The notes: a model not told the origin generated them from the letters alone. A stretch of 18,468 bases of DNA from UBA7396 sp047637875 (GCA_047637875.1 JBLJBH010000031.1:1-18468); one strand, 5' to 3'; counted from the stretch's first letter, positions 1 through 8,920 are shown. A program made the numbers and translations.

Positions 1-36
1 TAGTGACATTTCTATTTTTTACGATAGTGACATTTT
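1..36. repeat. Two-copy 11-bp direct repeat at the window edge
   Basis: The 11-mer TAGTGACATTT occurs at 1-11 and again at 25-35, a period of 24 bases. The spacer is T-rich. Only these two copies are visible and the first touches the window edge, so this could be the end of a longer tandem array or the tail of an upstream element. I see no gene in 1-108. Confidence 0.4.
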
Positions 37-68
37 AACTTTTAAAATTACAATATTTTTTAAAATAT

Positions 69-95
69 TTGATTTTTATAAATTTATCTTATAAT
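69..95 (+). promoter_or_regulatory. Candidate promoter of the tRNA gene
   Basis: A perfect -10 hexamer TATAAT lies at 90-95, with TTGATT at 69-74 as a possible -35 element (15-bp spacing, slightly short). The expected transcription start near 102 is a few bases before the mature tRNA 5' end at 109. The elements are read directly; their activity is inferred. Confidence 0.5.
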
Positions 96-108
96 ACAAA
101 CACTTTTT

Positions 109-185
109 ATGGACCTAGCTTAATTAGAAGAGTGACTGGTTTCCGAAGCCAGTAGACGTTGGTGCAATTCCAACGGTCCATGCCA
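109..185 (+). tRNA. tRNA with anticodon CCG (nominally tRNA-Arg; possibly a CGG-decoding Trp tRNA)
   Basis: The sequence folds as a cloverleaf. The acceptor stem 109-115 pairs fully with 175-181, followed by discriminator G and an encoded CCA (183-185). The D-stem is 118-121/130-133. The anticodon stem is 136-140/148-152, with loop TTCCGAA and anticodon CCG at 143-145. The T-stem is 158-162/170-174. Odd points: the D-loop lacks the usual GG (A at 18, G at 19), the T-loop has G at position 55 (TGC instead of TTC), and two bases separate the D and anticodon stems. Standard decoding is Arg (CGG), and A20 fits arginine. However, A1-U72 with G73 are recognised features of bacterial tRNA-Trp, and the only CGG codon in the window sits at a conserved Trp position. 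The amino acid identity is therefore open. Confidence 0.88.
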
Positions 186-258
186 TATAAAAATATAATT
201 ATAAATTTTAAAAAACTTGCTAAAATATAGTGAGTTTTTTATTTTTAATAATTATATT

Positions 259-963
259 ATGAATATTTTAATAATTGAAGATGATGTATTTTTTGCAAAT
301 AAAATAAAAGATACTTTTGAAAATAAGGTAGCTATAAATAGAGTTTCAGTTTGTTATAGTTTTAAAGATTTTTTAAATCAAATATCGATAATACAATCTT
401 ATGATATTATATTAACAGATATTAAATTATCAAAAAAAATAACTGATAAAAATTGATATGATATTATAAAAATTATTAGAAATAAAAATTTGTTAATTCC
501 AATAATTGTAATAAGTTGAAATAATGAAATAGATTGACTAAGAAAAGCTTTTGATTATTGAGCTAATGATTATATTATAAAGCCTATTAGATTAAAAGAA
601 CTTGATCTGAGAATTATAAATTTTTATAAAAATTATTATTTATCAATATCTAAATGTTATTGAAAAAAATATACTTACAAAGATTTATTTTATGATTTGG
701 ATTTAAATGAATTTTTTTATAAAAATAATAAAATTTATCTAACTAAAAATAATAAATATTTACTTTTGTTATTTTTTTTAAATCAAGAAAAGTTATTAAC
801 AGACAAATTTTTAATTGAAAAAATACGGGGTGATGTTTGTTTTATAATAAATAGAAATTTAAGAGTAAATATACTCAGACTAAAAAAATGATTATCTAAG
901 TTTTGAATTGACAATTGGATTCAAAACATAAGGTGAGAATGATATATTTTAAAATGAGAATAA
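259..963 (+). CDS. OmpR-family response regulator (REC plus winged helix)
   Basis: This 234-residue protein (UGA read as Gly) is a two-component response regulator, a phosphorylation-controlled cytoplasmic DNA-binding protein. The receiver domain (about 1-120) shows the acidic pocket E7-D8-D9, phosphoacceptor D54 in ILTDIKL, switch residue S86 and the invariant K108-P109. The C-terminal half (about 145-234) is an OmpR-type winged helix, with the recognition-helix region RVNILRLKKGL and the closing wing motif RGEGYIL. Residue 190 is encoded by CGG (826-828), exactly where this family has the conserved Trp of its WG pair. I chose the ATG at 259 because MNILIIEDD is the canonical first beta strand; an upstream TTG at 217 would add an atypical tail. 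No Shine-Dalgarno and no partner histidine kinase is visible here, so its signal and targets are unknown. Confidence 0.93.
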
Positions 964-972
964 AATTTAATC

Positions 973-1000
973 TTTCAAAAAAAAAGTTTTTTCGTATAAT
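973..1000 (+). promoter_or_regulatory. Candidate promoter for the genes starting at 1027
   Basis: A consensus TATAAT at 995-1000 sits 16 bp downstream of TTTCAA (973-978), a weak -35. Transcription would start near 1007, giving a leader of about 20 bases. An A-run followed by a T-run (roughly 977-992) lies between the two elements and could form a weak A-T hairpin. Confidence 0.45.
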
Positions 1001-1026
1001 AAACTAAATATTTTTAAATAATAATT

Positions 1027-1443
1027 ATGAGAACTAAGGATTTACAATTAAATAAACTACAAAAAACAAATATAAAATCTAAATTGTGATTTGTTTGAAA
1101 ATTTAACGATGAAATAAAAAAAACTATAGAAATATTATGAGAATTTTTAGATAAAAATCTTGAAAATGAATATGATTTAGATTTTGTTGAAACTGGAGTT
1201 AGAAGTATAAAGATTAAAGTTAATGATGAAAAAAAGTTTATTTTTAGAACTATTAATTGTGTTTTTGATTATACATCAGTTGATGAAAAATATTGAAATT
1301 CTCGTATCGAACTTACTTTTACTGAGTTATCTCAAAAACCAAGGTATGCTTTAGTGTGAAAATATAATATTTTAGATAGAGAAAAAATAAACTCTGATGT
1401 TTTGAAATATATTATTAAATGACTTGAAGAAATATATGAATAA
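1027..1443 (+). CDS. Conserved-looking hypothetical protein, 138 aa
   Basis: I do not recognise this protein. It is 138 residues, soluble by composition, with no signal peptide or membrane segment. The first third is charged and probably helical (about residues 20-45). The middle alternates like beta strands (for example VRSIKIKV, KKFIFRTINCVF and SRIELTF), and it ends in a short helix (VLKYIIKGLEEIYE). Its stop codon overlaps the start of the FAD oxidoreductase by 8 bases, so the two are almost certainly co-transcribed and translationally coupled, which suggests a related role. UGA codons read as Gly are needed throughout. No function is assigned. Confidence 0.8.
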
Positions 1444-3070
1444 AAAACTGATAAAAATTGAAGAAATAAACTTTAGCTTAGATGAAGATGAAAATCTTTT
1501 ACCTGGGAAAATTGCAAAAATTCTTTGAATAAAAATTGAAAATATTCTTTCTTTTGAAAAAGTAAAAAGAGCGATTGATTCAAGAAATAAAACTAATATT
1601 TTAATTGTTTGGAGTGTTTTAGTTGATGTTTGAGATAATGAAAAAATTATTTGAAAAATCCCTGAAAAGATTTTAAAAAAACATAAAATTAAATTGCAAG
1701 AACCATTTATTTATGAAATAAACAAAATTAAAAAAATTCCAAAAAATAGACCAATTGTAGTTTGAAGCTGACCAAGTGGACTTTTTTGTGCTTTACTTTT
1801 AGCTGAATCTTGATTAAATCCAATTATTTTAGAAAGAGGAAGTGAGGTAAATAAAAGAGTTCAAGATGTTCATAATTTTTGGACGAAATGAATTTTAAAT
1901 ACAAATTCAAATGTTCAATTTGGTGAATGATGAGCTGGGACTTTTTCAGACGGAAAACTCTACACTTTAGTAAATGATCCAAGAAGTAAGTTTATTTTTA
2001 GTGAGTTTGTTTCTGCTTGAGCTCCAGAGGAAATAATTTATTCTGCTCGTCCACATATTTGAACTGATAGACTTAGATGAGTTGTTAGAAATATGAGGAA
2101 AAAAATTATAAATCTTGGTTGAGAATTTCTTTTTGATACCATGATGACTGACATAAAAATAGAAAAAAATTCTATAGTTTGAGTACATATTAAAAATTTA
2201 GAAAACGGAAATACAGATTTTTTAAAAACTGATAATCTTATATTAGCAATTTGACATTCAGCTAGAGAGACTTATGAAATGTTATATAAATCTGGACTTA
2301 ATATATCACAAAAACCTTTTGCAATTTGAGTTCGTATTGAACATCCAAGAACTTTGATAAACGAGTCTCAATTTTGACTTTCTTGTACTCATCCAAAACT
2401 TCCTACTGCAAATTATAAACTTGTTTCACATAATGAAGAAACTCGCTCAGTTTACACATTTTGTATGTGTCCAGGTTGAGAAGTAGTTAATGCTTCTTCA
2501 GAAGAATGAAGGCTTTGTATAAATGGTATGAGTCATTATGCACAAAATAATATAAATTCTAACTCTGCCCTACTTGTAAATGTAAACCCAAGTGATTTTC
2601 AAAGTGAAAATCCTCTTGCTTGAATAGATTTTCAAAGATATTGGGAGCAAAAAGCTTTTGAAGTTGGATGAGGTGATTTTTCAGCTCCAGCACAACTTGT
2701 ATGAGATTTTTTAGCTGGAAAACCTTCAAAAAATATTTGAAAAATTGATACTACTTTTTTGCCAAAACTTCATTTTACTTCTATTGAAGATTGTTTACCA
2801 GAATTTGTAGTAAAAGCTTTAAAAAAAGCACTTCCAGAACTGGATAAAAAAATTAAAGGTTTTGCTTCACATGATGCAATTTTAATCGCAATTGAAGCAA
2901 GAACTTCATCAGTTGTTAGATTTGAAAGAAATTCTGAAACTTTGGAATCAAATATTTCTTGAATTTATCCTATTTGAGAATGAGCTTGATATGCTGGAGG
3001 AATTACATCTTCAGCAATTGATTGAGTGATTGTTTGAGAAAAAATTATCCAGAAAATTTTTATAAATTAA
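1436..3070 (+). CDS. FAD-dependent oxidoreductase (COG2509-like)
   Basis: A 544-residue cytoplasmic flavoprotein. An N-terminal region of about 100 residues precedes the Rossmann-type FAD-binding motif GSGPSG at 110-115, whose first two glycines are both TGA codons. The family signature continues with FGEGGAGTFSDGKLYT and RPHIGTDRLRGVVRNMR. Near the C-terminus IYPIGEGAGYAGGITSSAID closes the flavin site. Order, motifs and length match the COG2509 group of uncharacterised FAD-dependent dehydrogenases found widely in bacteria. The physiological substrate of that family is not established, so I give no specific reaction. It overlaps the upstream unknown gene by 8 bases and is followed 11 bases later by a secreted protein gene. 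Confidence 0.9.
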
Positions 3071-3081
3071 CTTTTGTTTTT

Positions 3082-3921
3082 ATGAAAAAAATATTTTTAA
3101 TTTTTATGTTTATATTTTTATTTACTAGTTCTACTTTTGCTTATGAATTATCTCAAAAAGATAAATTAAGTTTAGAGAAAGTAAAAAAAGTACTTTGGGA
3201 TTTATCTCAAAAAAAAGATAAAGTTTGGCTTGAACAAAGAATAAAAAAAATTGATCAAATTTTACCAAAAGTCAGAGGAAATATAAGATTTTGGATGATA
3301 TTTAATGAACTAAAAAAAGAAATAGTTTATATTTATGAATTAAAAACTCCAAAAAATGAAGTTAGTAATTATGAATTTGAAAAAGTTTTTTTTGAAACTC
3401 ATTGAAAAGAAATCACTACAAATTTAAAAGTTCCTGAAAAATGTACCATATATTATGATGAAATAGATACGATTTGAAGAGAATATAACTTCCCTACAGC
3501 TTTAATTATAGCTATTTGGTGGAAAGAAACTAATTGTTGACTTTATAATCCTGCAAATGGTTGGTGACCATTTCAAATAACAAGTTCATACCATAATCCT
3601 TGAGATATTACTTTTGAAGAATTTAAAAATGATGTAATAGAATTTATAAATTTTTCAAAAAATAAATGGAATTTCTTTAATACAAATACTTATGTGAACT
3701 ATAAATCTAGATTTTGAAGTGAAAATCTCGCAATAACTTATGATACTTATACTCTCAGAGAATTACAAATTCATTCAATTCTTTATAACTGAGTAAGTTC
3801 AACAACTACTTTAAATTGAAATAGTTTTGCAAATAATAATTTAAATAAAAATGTTATTTGAGCTAGTGACTGAGTTGTAACAAGATTTTTAAAAATTTTA
3901 AATTGGAAAATAAATAGATAA
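3082..3921 (+). CDS. Secreted lytic-transglycosylase/lysozyme-like protein
   Basis: A 279-residue exported protein. Residues 1-20 form a signal peptide (lysines, a Phe/Ile-rich core, then TSSTFA before YEL), with no lipobox cysteine. After a charged helical region (about 25-120) comes a segment that fits the goose-lysozyme/SLT fold: FPTALIIAIWWKETNCG (E149 as likely catalytic Glu) followed by NPANGWGPFQI, equivalent to the Glu-Ser and G-x-x-Q-I motifs of lytic transglycosylases. The predicted role is cleavage of peptidoglycan outside the membrane, in wall remodelling or in attack on another cell. The fold call rests on these two motifs only. It lies 11 bases after the oxidoreductase gene and probably ends that transcription unit. 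Confidence 0.7.
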
Positions 3922-3924
3922 TTT

Positions 3925-3952
3925 TTGATTTTTTTAAAAATATTCTTAAAAT
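3925..3952 (+). promoter_or_regulatory. Candidate promoter of the SPFH-lspA-lgt cluster
   Basis: The 61-base gap after the secreted protein gene contains TTGATT (3925-3930), a 16-bp spacer and TAAAAT (3947-3952), with the next ATG at 3983. This is the only sizeable gap in the + strand run after 1027, which makes a separate start of transcription plausible. Activity is inferred. Confidence 0.42.
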
Positions 3953-3982
3953 ACATTTGTTTTATTTATTAATTTTTTATAT

Positions 3983-4948
3983 ATGATTTGATTTATTATA
4001 CTAGGTATTGAAATAGTTATATGACTAGCTTTATTTACAATCCCAAATATTTGAATGGCTGTAGGTATAGTTTATTTTTTATTTCTTTTAAGATCTTGAA
4101 TACAAACTGTTCAACCAAATACTGTAAAAGTTAAAGAAGTTTTTGGTAAATATACTTGAACTTTAAGACAATGACTTAATTTAGTTATTCCTTTTATTAC
4201 AAGAGTTATTAGACAAGATTTATTTAGAAAGAATCTAGCTGTTGAAGTTGATTGAATTACTTCTGATAATGTAACTGTTTTTGTTTGACTTAATGTAATT
4301 TATTATGTTCAAGATGATAGAAATGATAGTGAAAATGGAACTGTTTATAAATCAGTTTATTCTATCAATGATCCAAGAACTATGATGAGCTCAACTATTG
4401 ATGAACAACTAAGGGCTATGGTTGCAACTTTTGATCATAAAGAAATATTTTCAAAAAGAGAAGAAATTGGTCAAGCTATTGAAGAAAATTTAAGAGAAAA
4501 ATTATCTCAATTTGGTTATGTTTTAGATTCTATTCAAGTTAGAAGTATTAAGTTAGAATGATCTGTTATGGCTGCTATGAATAAAGTAGTTGAATCATTA
4601 AAATTAAAAGAAGCTGCATCAAATGAGTGAGAAGCTGAGAAAATTATGCAAGTAAAAAGAGCTGAAGCTGATAAAGAATCAAAAATTCTTATCTGACAAT
4701 GAATGGCTGGTCAAAGAATGGAAATTGCAAAATGATTTAAAGAGTCTGTTGAAATGATTAAAGGTGCTGACAAATCTTTAGATTGAGATAAAATATTAAA
4801 ATTTTTACTTGATTCTTCAAGAATTGAAACTTTAAATAATATTTGAAATTCTGATAAAACTAAATTAGTTTATTTAAATGAAGATTTAGAATGAAGAGCT
4901 ATGAATAAAGAGGCAAAACTTATAGCTTGAAGTGAATTAATGAGATAG
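3983..4948 (+). CDS. SPFH/Band 7 family membrane protein
   Basis: A 321-residue member of the stomatin/prohibitin/HflK-HflC (SPFH) superfamily, which oligomerises on the inner side of membranes and organises membrane microdomains or regulates proteases. The N-terminus (about 1-45) is a hydrophobic hairpin-like anchor. The SPFH core follows, with VQPNTVKVKEVFGKYTGTL, DGITSDNVTVFVGLNVIYYV and the helical segment TIDEQLRAMVATFDHKEIFS typical of the family. From about residue 205 a charged coiled-coil region begins (KLKEAASNEGEAEKIMQVKR), as in stomatins. It ends in TAG, one of only two TAG stops seen. Six bases separate it from lspA, so they share a transcript. No NfeD-type partner is visible; the rhomboid protease downstream is the nearest candidate partner. 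Confidence 0.88.
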
Positions 4949-4954
4949 AAAAAT

Positions 4955-5404
4955 ATGTTTTACATTTGAATATTTTTTTTAGTATTTTTAGATTTATTTA
5001 CAAAATTTATTGCAAAAAATGACCTACTTGTTTCAAAAAATATAGTAGGTGATTTTTTGTATTTAAAGTATGTTGAAAATATTTGAATTGCTTTTTCTAT
5101 TCCTATAACTGGTATTGTTTTAAAAATATTGACAGTCGTGATTATTTGAATAATATTTTGGTATTATTTTACAGAAGAGAAGAAAAAAAACTCAAAAATT
5201 ATTAATATAAGTTTTTGTTTAGTTTTAGCTGGAGCTTTATGAAATTGATATGAAAGAATTTTTAACTGAAAAGTTATTGATTTTATTGCAGTAAAATATT
5301 TTTCAGTATTTAATTTTGCAGATATTTATATAAGTATTTGAGTTACACTTTATATAATTTATATTTTATTTTTAAATAAAAAAGTTTATGACACAAAATG
5401 ATAA
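4955..5404 (+). CDS. lspA: Lipoprotein signal peptidase (signal peptidase II)
   Basis: A 149-residue polytopic membrane aspartyl protease that removes the signal peptide from lipid-modified prolipoproteins. Family motifs appear in order: an N-terminal hydrophobic segment ending DLFTKFIA, VENIGIAFS (42-47 region), AGALGNGYERIFNGKVIDFI and FSVFNFADIYIS. The catalytic aspartates are expected to be D109 (in VIDFI) and D123 (in FNFAD). The usual GN-L-x-DR is GNGYER here, with Glu in place of Asp. The length is slightly short but normal for the family. The final sense codon is TGA (Gly) followed directly by TAA. It overlaps the next gene by 17 bases and shares a cluster with lgt, which acts one step earlier in the same pathway. 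Confidence 0.93.
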
Positions 5405-6152
5405 TATTTTTTGACCAAGAAAAGTTAAAATAGTTGATGTTTTAATGGCAAGTGCTTGAGCTTTTATATCTTGAGTTATTTGAAGTGTTTTACTTTTATT
5501 TATAATTTTTGTTTTTTCTGGAATAATTGATATCCCTTGAAATTTTAAAAATCCAAGTATGGGTTGAAATAATCCGTTATTTCCTTTTGTGTTATCTTTT
5601 ATAACTTTTATTGTTTCTGTTATTGTCTCAATAATTACTTATTATTTTTTAGCTATAATTGACTCAGAAAGATATAAAAAAACTATAATACATTTTTCAC
5701 AAATTTCATTTTTTGCAATTATTATTTATATAATTTTTGCTCCAATTTATGTTTATGTTTGAATGAATGATTATAATAATATAATGGTAGTTTTTATATT
5801 ACATATATTGCTTTTGACTTTTTGAGAAATGTTAATTTTAGAATTATTAAATAATTATAGATATATATTATTGTGATTTTATGCAAGTTTTTTTGGATTG
5901 TGAATTAGTGCGATTTTAACGATTTTAATATTTTCATTTTTTTCTGAATGATATGCTAAATTATTATCTTTATTATTGTTATTACCTTTAATTAATTGAT
6001 TTATTTTGTTTTTTAAATGATTGTTTGAAATTATGTATTATAATTATTTTTCTATGAGTTGAAAAGATCAATTATGAGATATTTTTGAACAAATAAAACA
6101 AGAAGAAGTTGATAATTACAATCAAGCTGTTAATGAAAATAATACTTTTTAA
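5388..6152 (+). CDS. Polytopic integral membrane protein of unknown function
   Basis: This 254-residue protein is not recognised. It has a short polar N-terminus (about 1-14) and then roughly six or seven hydrophobic segments, including stretches around 18-45, 60-85, 95-115, 125-145, 150-175 and 180-205. It ends in a polar, acidic C-terminal tail (about 220-254, QLGDIFEQIKQEEVDN) that is probably cytoplasmic. There are no conserved catalytic motifs that I can identify. It starts 17 bases inside lspA in another frame, which implies translational coupling. Its place between lspA and lgt suggests an envelope role, but that is context only. Confidence 0.82.
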
Positions 6153-6163
6153 TTTTAAAAAAT

Positions 6164-6691
6164 ATGGTAGATATAGTAAAGCAAGTAATAAAATATTATT
6201 TAGAAAATAATAAAAAAACACCAACTAAAAATGAATTAATTATAACTGATACAAGTTTACTTGAAAAAAAGTGAAATATATTTGTAACTGTATATAAAAA
6301 TTGAAATATAGTTTGAAATAGTTGAAATATAGTCGAACTTGAAAATGATTTAGTATGAGAATTAATTCAAAATACTGTTACTTCTTTAAATGATCCAAGA
6401 TTTGAAAAACTTATTATTGAAGATTTAGATAAGTTAAAAGTTAGAGTTGATGTTATAAATAATAGGATTTTATTAAATAAAAAAATTGAAGATTTAAATC
6501 CTGTAAAAAGCTGAATTTTGGTTATAAAAAAAGACTACACAAAACTAAGTGTTATTTTACCAAATATATCTCCTACTTTAGTTTCTGGTGGAGATTTTGT
6601 TAAAGTAATATCAAAAAAATTAGATGAAGAATTTAAACTAGAAAATTATATAGTTTATGAAATAGAAACTGAAGTTTTTAGTGATTATTAA
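6164..6691 (+). CDS. AMMECR1-domain protein
   Basis: A 175-residue protein matching the AMMECR1 (AmmeMemoRadiSam A) fold over most of its length. YKNGNIVGNSGNI corresponds to the family's NG-x-LRGCIG loop. SLNDPRFEKLIIEDLDKLKV matches the conserved DPRF segment and the strand after it. KIEDLNPVKSGILVI and LSVILPNISP match the L-x-P-x-x-x-GI/LLP region. The normally conserved cysteine of RGCIG is replaced by Asn (GNSG), so if that cysteine is functional this copy is altered. The biochemical role of the family is not settled: it co-occurs with Memo and radical-SAM proteins, neither of which is in this window. It is tightly packed between the membrane protein (11 bases) and lgt (6 bases). Confidence 0.78.
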
Positions 6692-6697
6692 AAAAAT

Positions 6698-7456
6698 ATG
6701 ACAATATTTGAAATAAACTTATTTTGATTTACTCTTGCTCCAAGTTATTATTGATTTATGTACGCAATTTGATTTATAGCAGGATATTATTATTTTTTAA
6801 AGAAAAGTATTTTAAAAAAAGATGAGCTAGAAAGTCTCTTTTTTTATGTTTTTTTGTGAGTTTTTTTAGGTTGAAGAATTTGATATATTTTATTTTATGA
6901 TTTAGGTTTTTATATAGAAAATCCTTTAAATATAGTAAAAGTTTGGGAGTGATGAATGAGTTTTCATGGATGATTTTTATGAGTTGTTTTTAGTGTTTTA
7001 GCTTTTTGTAAAAAAAATAAAATTAATTTTTGGAAAATTATTGATGAATTAGCTGTTATTGTTCCAGTTTGAATTTGAGCTTGAAGAATATGAAATTATT
7101 TAAATAAAGAACTTTTAGGTTATCCAAATTATACTTGAATATTTGCAGTAGAAAAATCAGGAGTTTATTACTTCCCTTCACCACTTTTAGAAAGTTTTTT
7201 AGAATGATTTTTACTTTTAATAATTTTGTATTTCATAAATAAAAATAAAAAGTTTTTTTGAGAAACTTCGGCTTATTTTTTGATTTTTTATAGTTTATTT
7301 AGAATATTTGTAGAAATATTTTTTAGAGTTCCTGACGCGCAAATTTGATATATATTTTGATACTTAACTATGTGAATAATATTGAGTTTACCAATGCTTG
7401 TATTATGAATAACTTTACTTTTTATTTTAAGAAAAAATGTGATTAAGTCTAAGTAA
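6698..7456 (+). CDS. lgt: Prolipoprotein diacylglyceryl transferase
   Basis: A 252-residue integral membrane enzyme that transfers diacylglyceryl from phosphatidylglycerol to the lipobox cysteine, the first step of lipoprotein maturation. Signature motifs: GGRIGYILFYDL, WEGGMSFHGGFLG (with the conserved H-G-G), GAGRIGNYLNKELLG (with the conserved Arg and Asn of the Lgt signature) and FRIFVEIFFRVPDAQIGYI near the C-terminus (conserved R and E-x-F-R). Several of the essential glycines are TGA codons. About seven hydrophobic segments are present, as expected. It shares its cluster with lspA, so the Lgt-LspA pathway is encoded together. No obvious lipobox protein is seen in the window. It overlaps the rhomboid gene by 20 bases. 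Confidence 0.93.
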
Positions 7457-7973
7457 TGCTTTTATAATCATTTCAGTAATTTTCACTTTTTTCTCGTTTA
7501 AAGATAGTGAATTTTTAATTTTTTGAATGAATGATTTCTTTTTAGTTCAATGAGATTATTTAAAATTGTTTTTTCAATTTTGTTTTTATAGTTTTTTGCA
7601 TTGAAGTATTTTACATTTAGTTTTTAATAGTCTTTTTTTGTACATTTTTTGAAATAAAGTTGAAGAATATATGGGAAAAAAAGATTATTTTATATTTTTC
7701 ATATTTGTTACGATTTTAAACTGAATTTCTTTACTGATTTTATCAAGTTGAAATACTATTTGAATCAGTTGATTTGCTATGGCTTTACTTGCTTTTTATA
7801 CTTTGATGCTGTATCAAGTTAGAGATAATGAATACAAATGATGAATTACAGCATTAATTATAAATATTTTAATATGATTTTCAGCTCAAATAAGTTTGGT
7901 TTGACATCTGTTTTGAGCAATTTTCTGATGAATATTTTTTTATTTACATAAAATTTATAAAAAATATTTTTAG
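7437..7973 (+). CDS. Rhomboid family intramembrane serine protease
   Basis: A compact 178-residue rhomboid with about six membrane segments. The catalytic elements are present in order: FLHGSILHLVFNSLFLYIFG (H53, H58, N62 of the H-x-x-x-x-H-x-x-x-N helix), GISG with nucleophile S109, and GHLFGAIFGG with catalytic H155. It would cleave membrane proteins within or near the bilayer; substrates are unknown. The start is ATG at 7437 followed by TGA (Gly), giving a 20-base overlap with lgt. Its TAG stop (7971-7973) overlaps the TAA stop of the convergent priA-like gene (7970-7972 on the other strand), and no terminator separates them. The neighbouring SPFH protein is a plausible partner, by analogy with SPFH-protease pairs. 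Confidence 0.9.
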
Positions 7974-8920
7974 TTTTTATATTCCTGGAATAAATTTAAT
8001 ACTTCATCTTTTCATTTTAAAAAATTATACAAATGATTTATTTTAGGAGTTCCTGATGATAATAATACTTTTATATTATTTAATTCCCCTATTTTTAAAG
8101 CAACTTCTATTCCATCATATCTTGGTGTATTATCAGAAATATAACTATTATCATGTTCTTCATCAATTATTATAAGTCATAAATTGTTATATGGATAAAA
8201 AAGTGATGAACGAGTTCAAATTATAACTTTTGCTTTATTTTGGTGAATTAATTCCCAATATTTAGTTTTTTTTGCTTCTGATACTGTTGAGTTTAAAATC
8301 AAAACTTCTTTACCAAAGACTTTTTGAATTCTTTCAAAAATCTGATTTGTTAAAATGATTTCTGGAACAAGTAAAAGAGTTTGTTTTCAATTATCTAAAT
8401 ATTTTTTTATTAGATTTATATAAATTTCTGTTTTTCAGCTTCAAGTAACTCAGTAAAGTAAAAATTTATTTTTTGTAGAATTAAGAATTTTTTCATATAC
8501 TTCTTTTTGGTTTAAATTAAGAATTTTTTTATAATCAAAAGTATAATCTAAATCTTTTAAGTTTTTATTTATCTGAAATTTATTTTTTAGTATTTTTCAT
8601 ATTAAGTTTTTTGGAAAAAAAAGACTAGTTGAAGTATGAATTAAGCAAAAATAATTTAGTGAAATCCATTTTAAAAGGTCAATTTGATTTTGGTTTAAAT
8701 AAATATCTTCGGAATAAATATTTATAATTTCTTTTATTTTATTTTTATCAAAACTTGTTTCATTTCAAATATTTAAAACAATTCAAAAAATAGTTTCTTT
8801 TCCAAATGGAACTAAAACTATCATTCAAACTTTAAGTGTTGAAATTAAAATTTCGGGTATTTTATAAGTAAATCCTATATTATCAAAAGACCTAGAAAAA
8901 GGAGAAATAATTGCAAACAT
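7970..8920 (-). CDS. priA: PriA-like primosomal protein, truncated after the first helicase lobe
   Basis: A 316-residue protein homologous to the N-terminal part of PriA, the replication-restart helicase. Residues 1-50 resemble the 3'-DNA-binding domain (VGMIVLVPFGKETIFGIV). Residues about 140-316 are the first RecA-like lobe, with Walker A GVTGSGKT (157-164), GTRSSLF, DEEH box (253-256) and LLSSGTPKINHLY equivalent to motif III. The usual protein is about 700 residues. The Zn-binding cysteine cluster and the entire second helicase lobe are missing, and the downstream space is occupied by the convergent rhomboid gene. The frame is clean up to the end, so this is a truncation with intact 5' reading rather than decayed sequence. 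ATPase or helicase activity would need a partner supplying the second lobe. Its ATG overlaps the dnaX stop (TAATG). Confidence 0.85.

Noticed and set aside
140..148. Alternative anticodon UCC (Gly) for the tRNA from a shifted loop
   Set aside because: It requires an off-register anticodon loop. The 7-base loop TTCCGAA with U33 and purine 37 gives CCG with a sound stem.
217..258. A TTG start at 217 extending the response regulator by 14 residues
   Set aside because: The ATG at 259 begins exactly at the conserved first beta strand (MNILIIEDD). The extension has no family counterpart and overlaps the presumed leader region.
1967..2188. Open frame on the - strand inside the FAD oxidoreductase
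   Set aside because: It is a shadow of the oxidoreductase, which has strong family motifs in the + frame. The shadow has no recognisable features.
2759..2962. Apparent short separate gene at the 3' end of the oxidoreductase
   Set aside because: It is the same frame as the oxidoreductase, split only because TGA is treated as a stop under the standard code.
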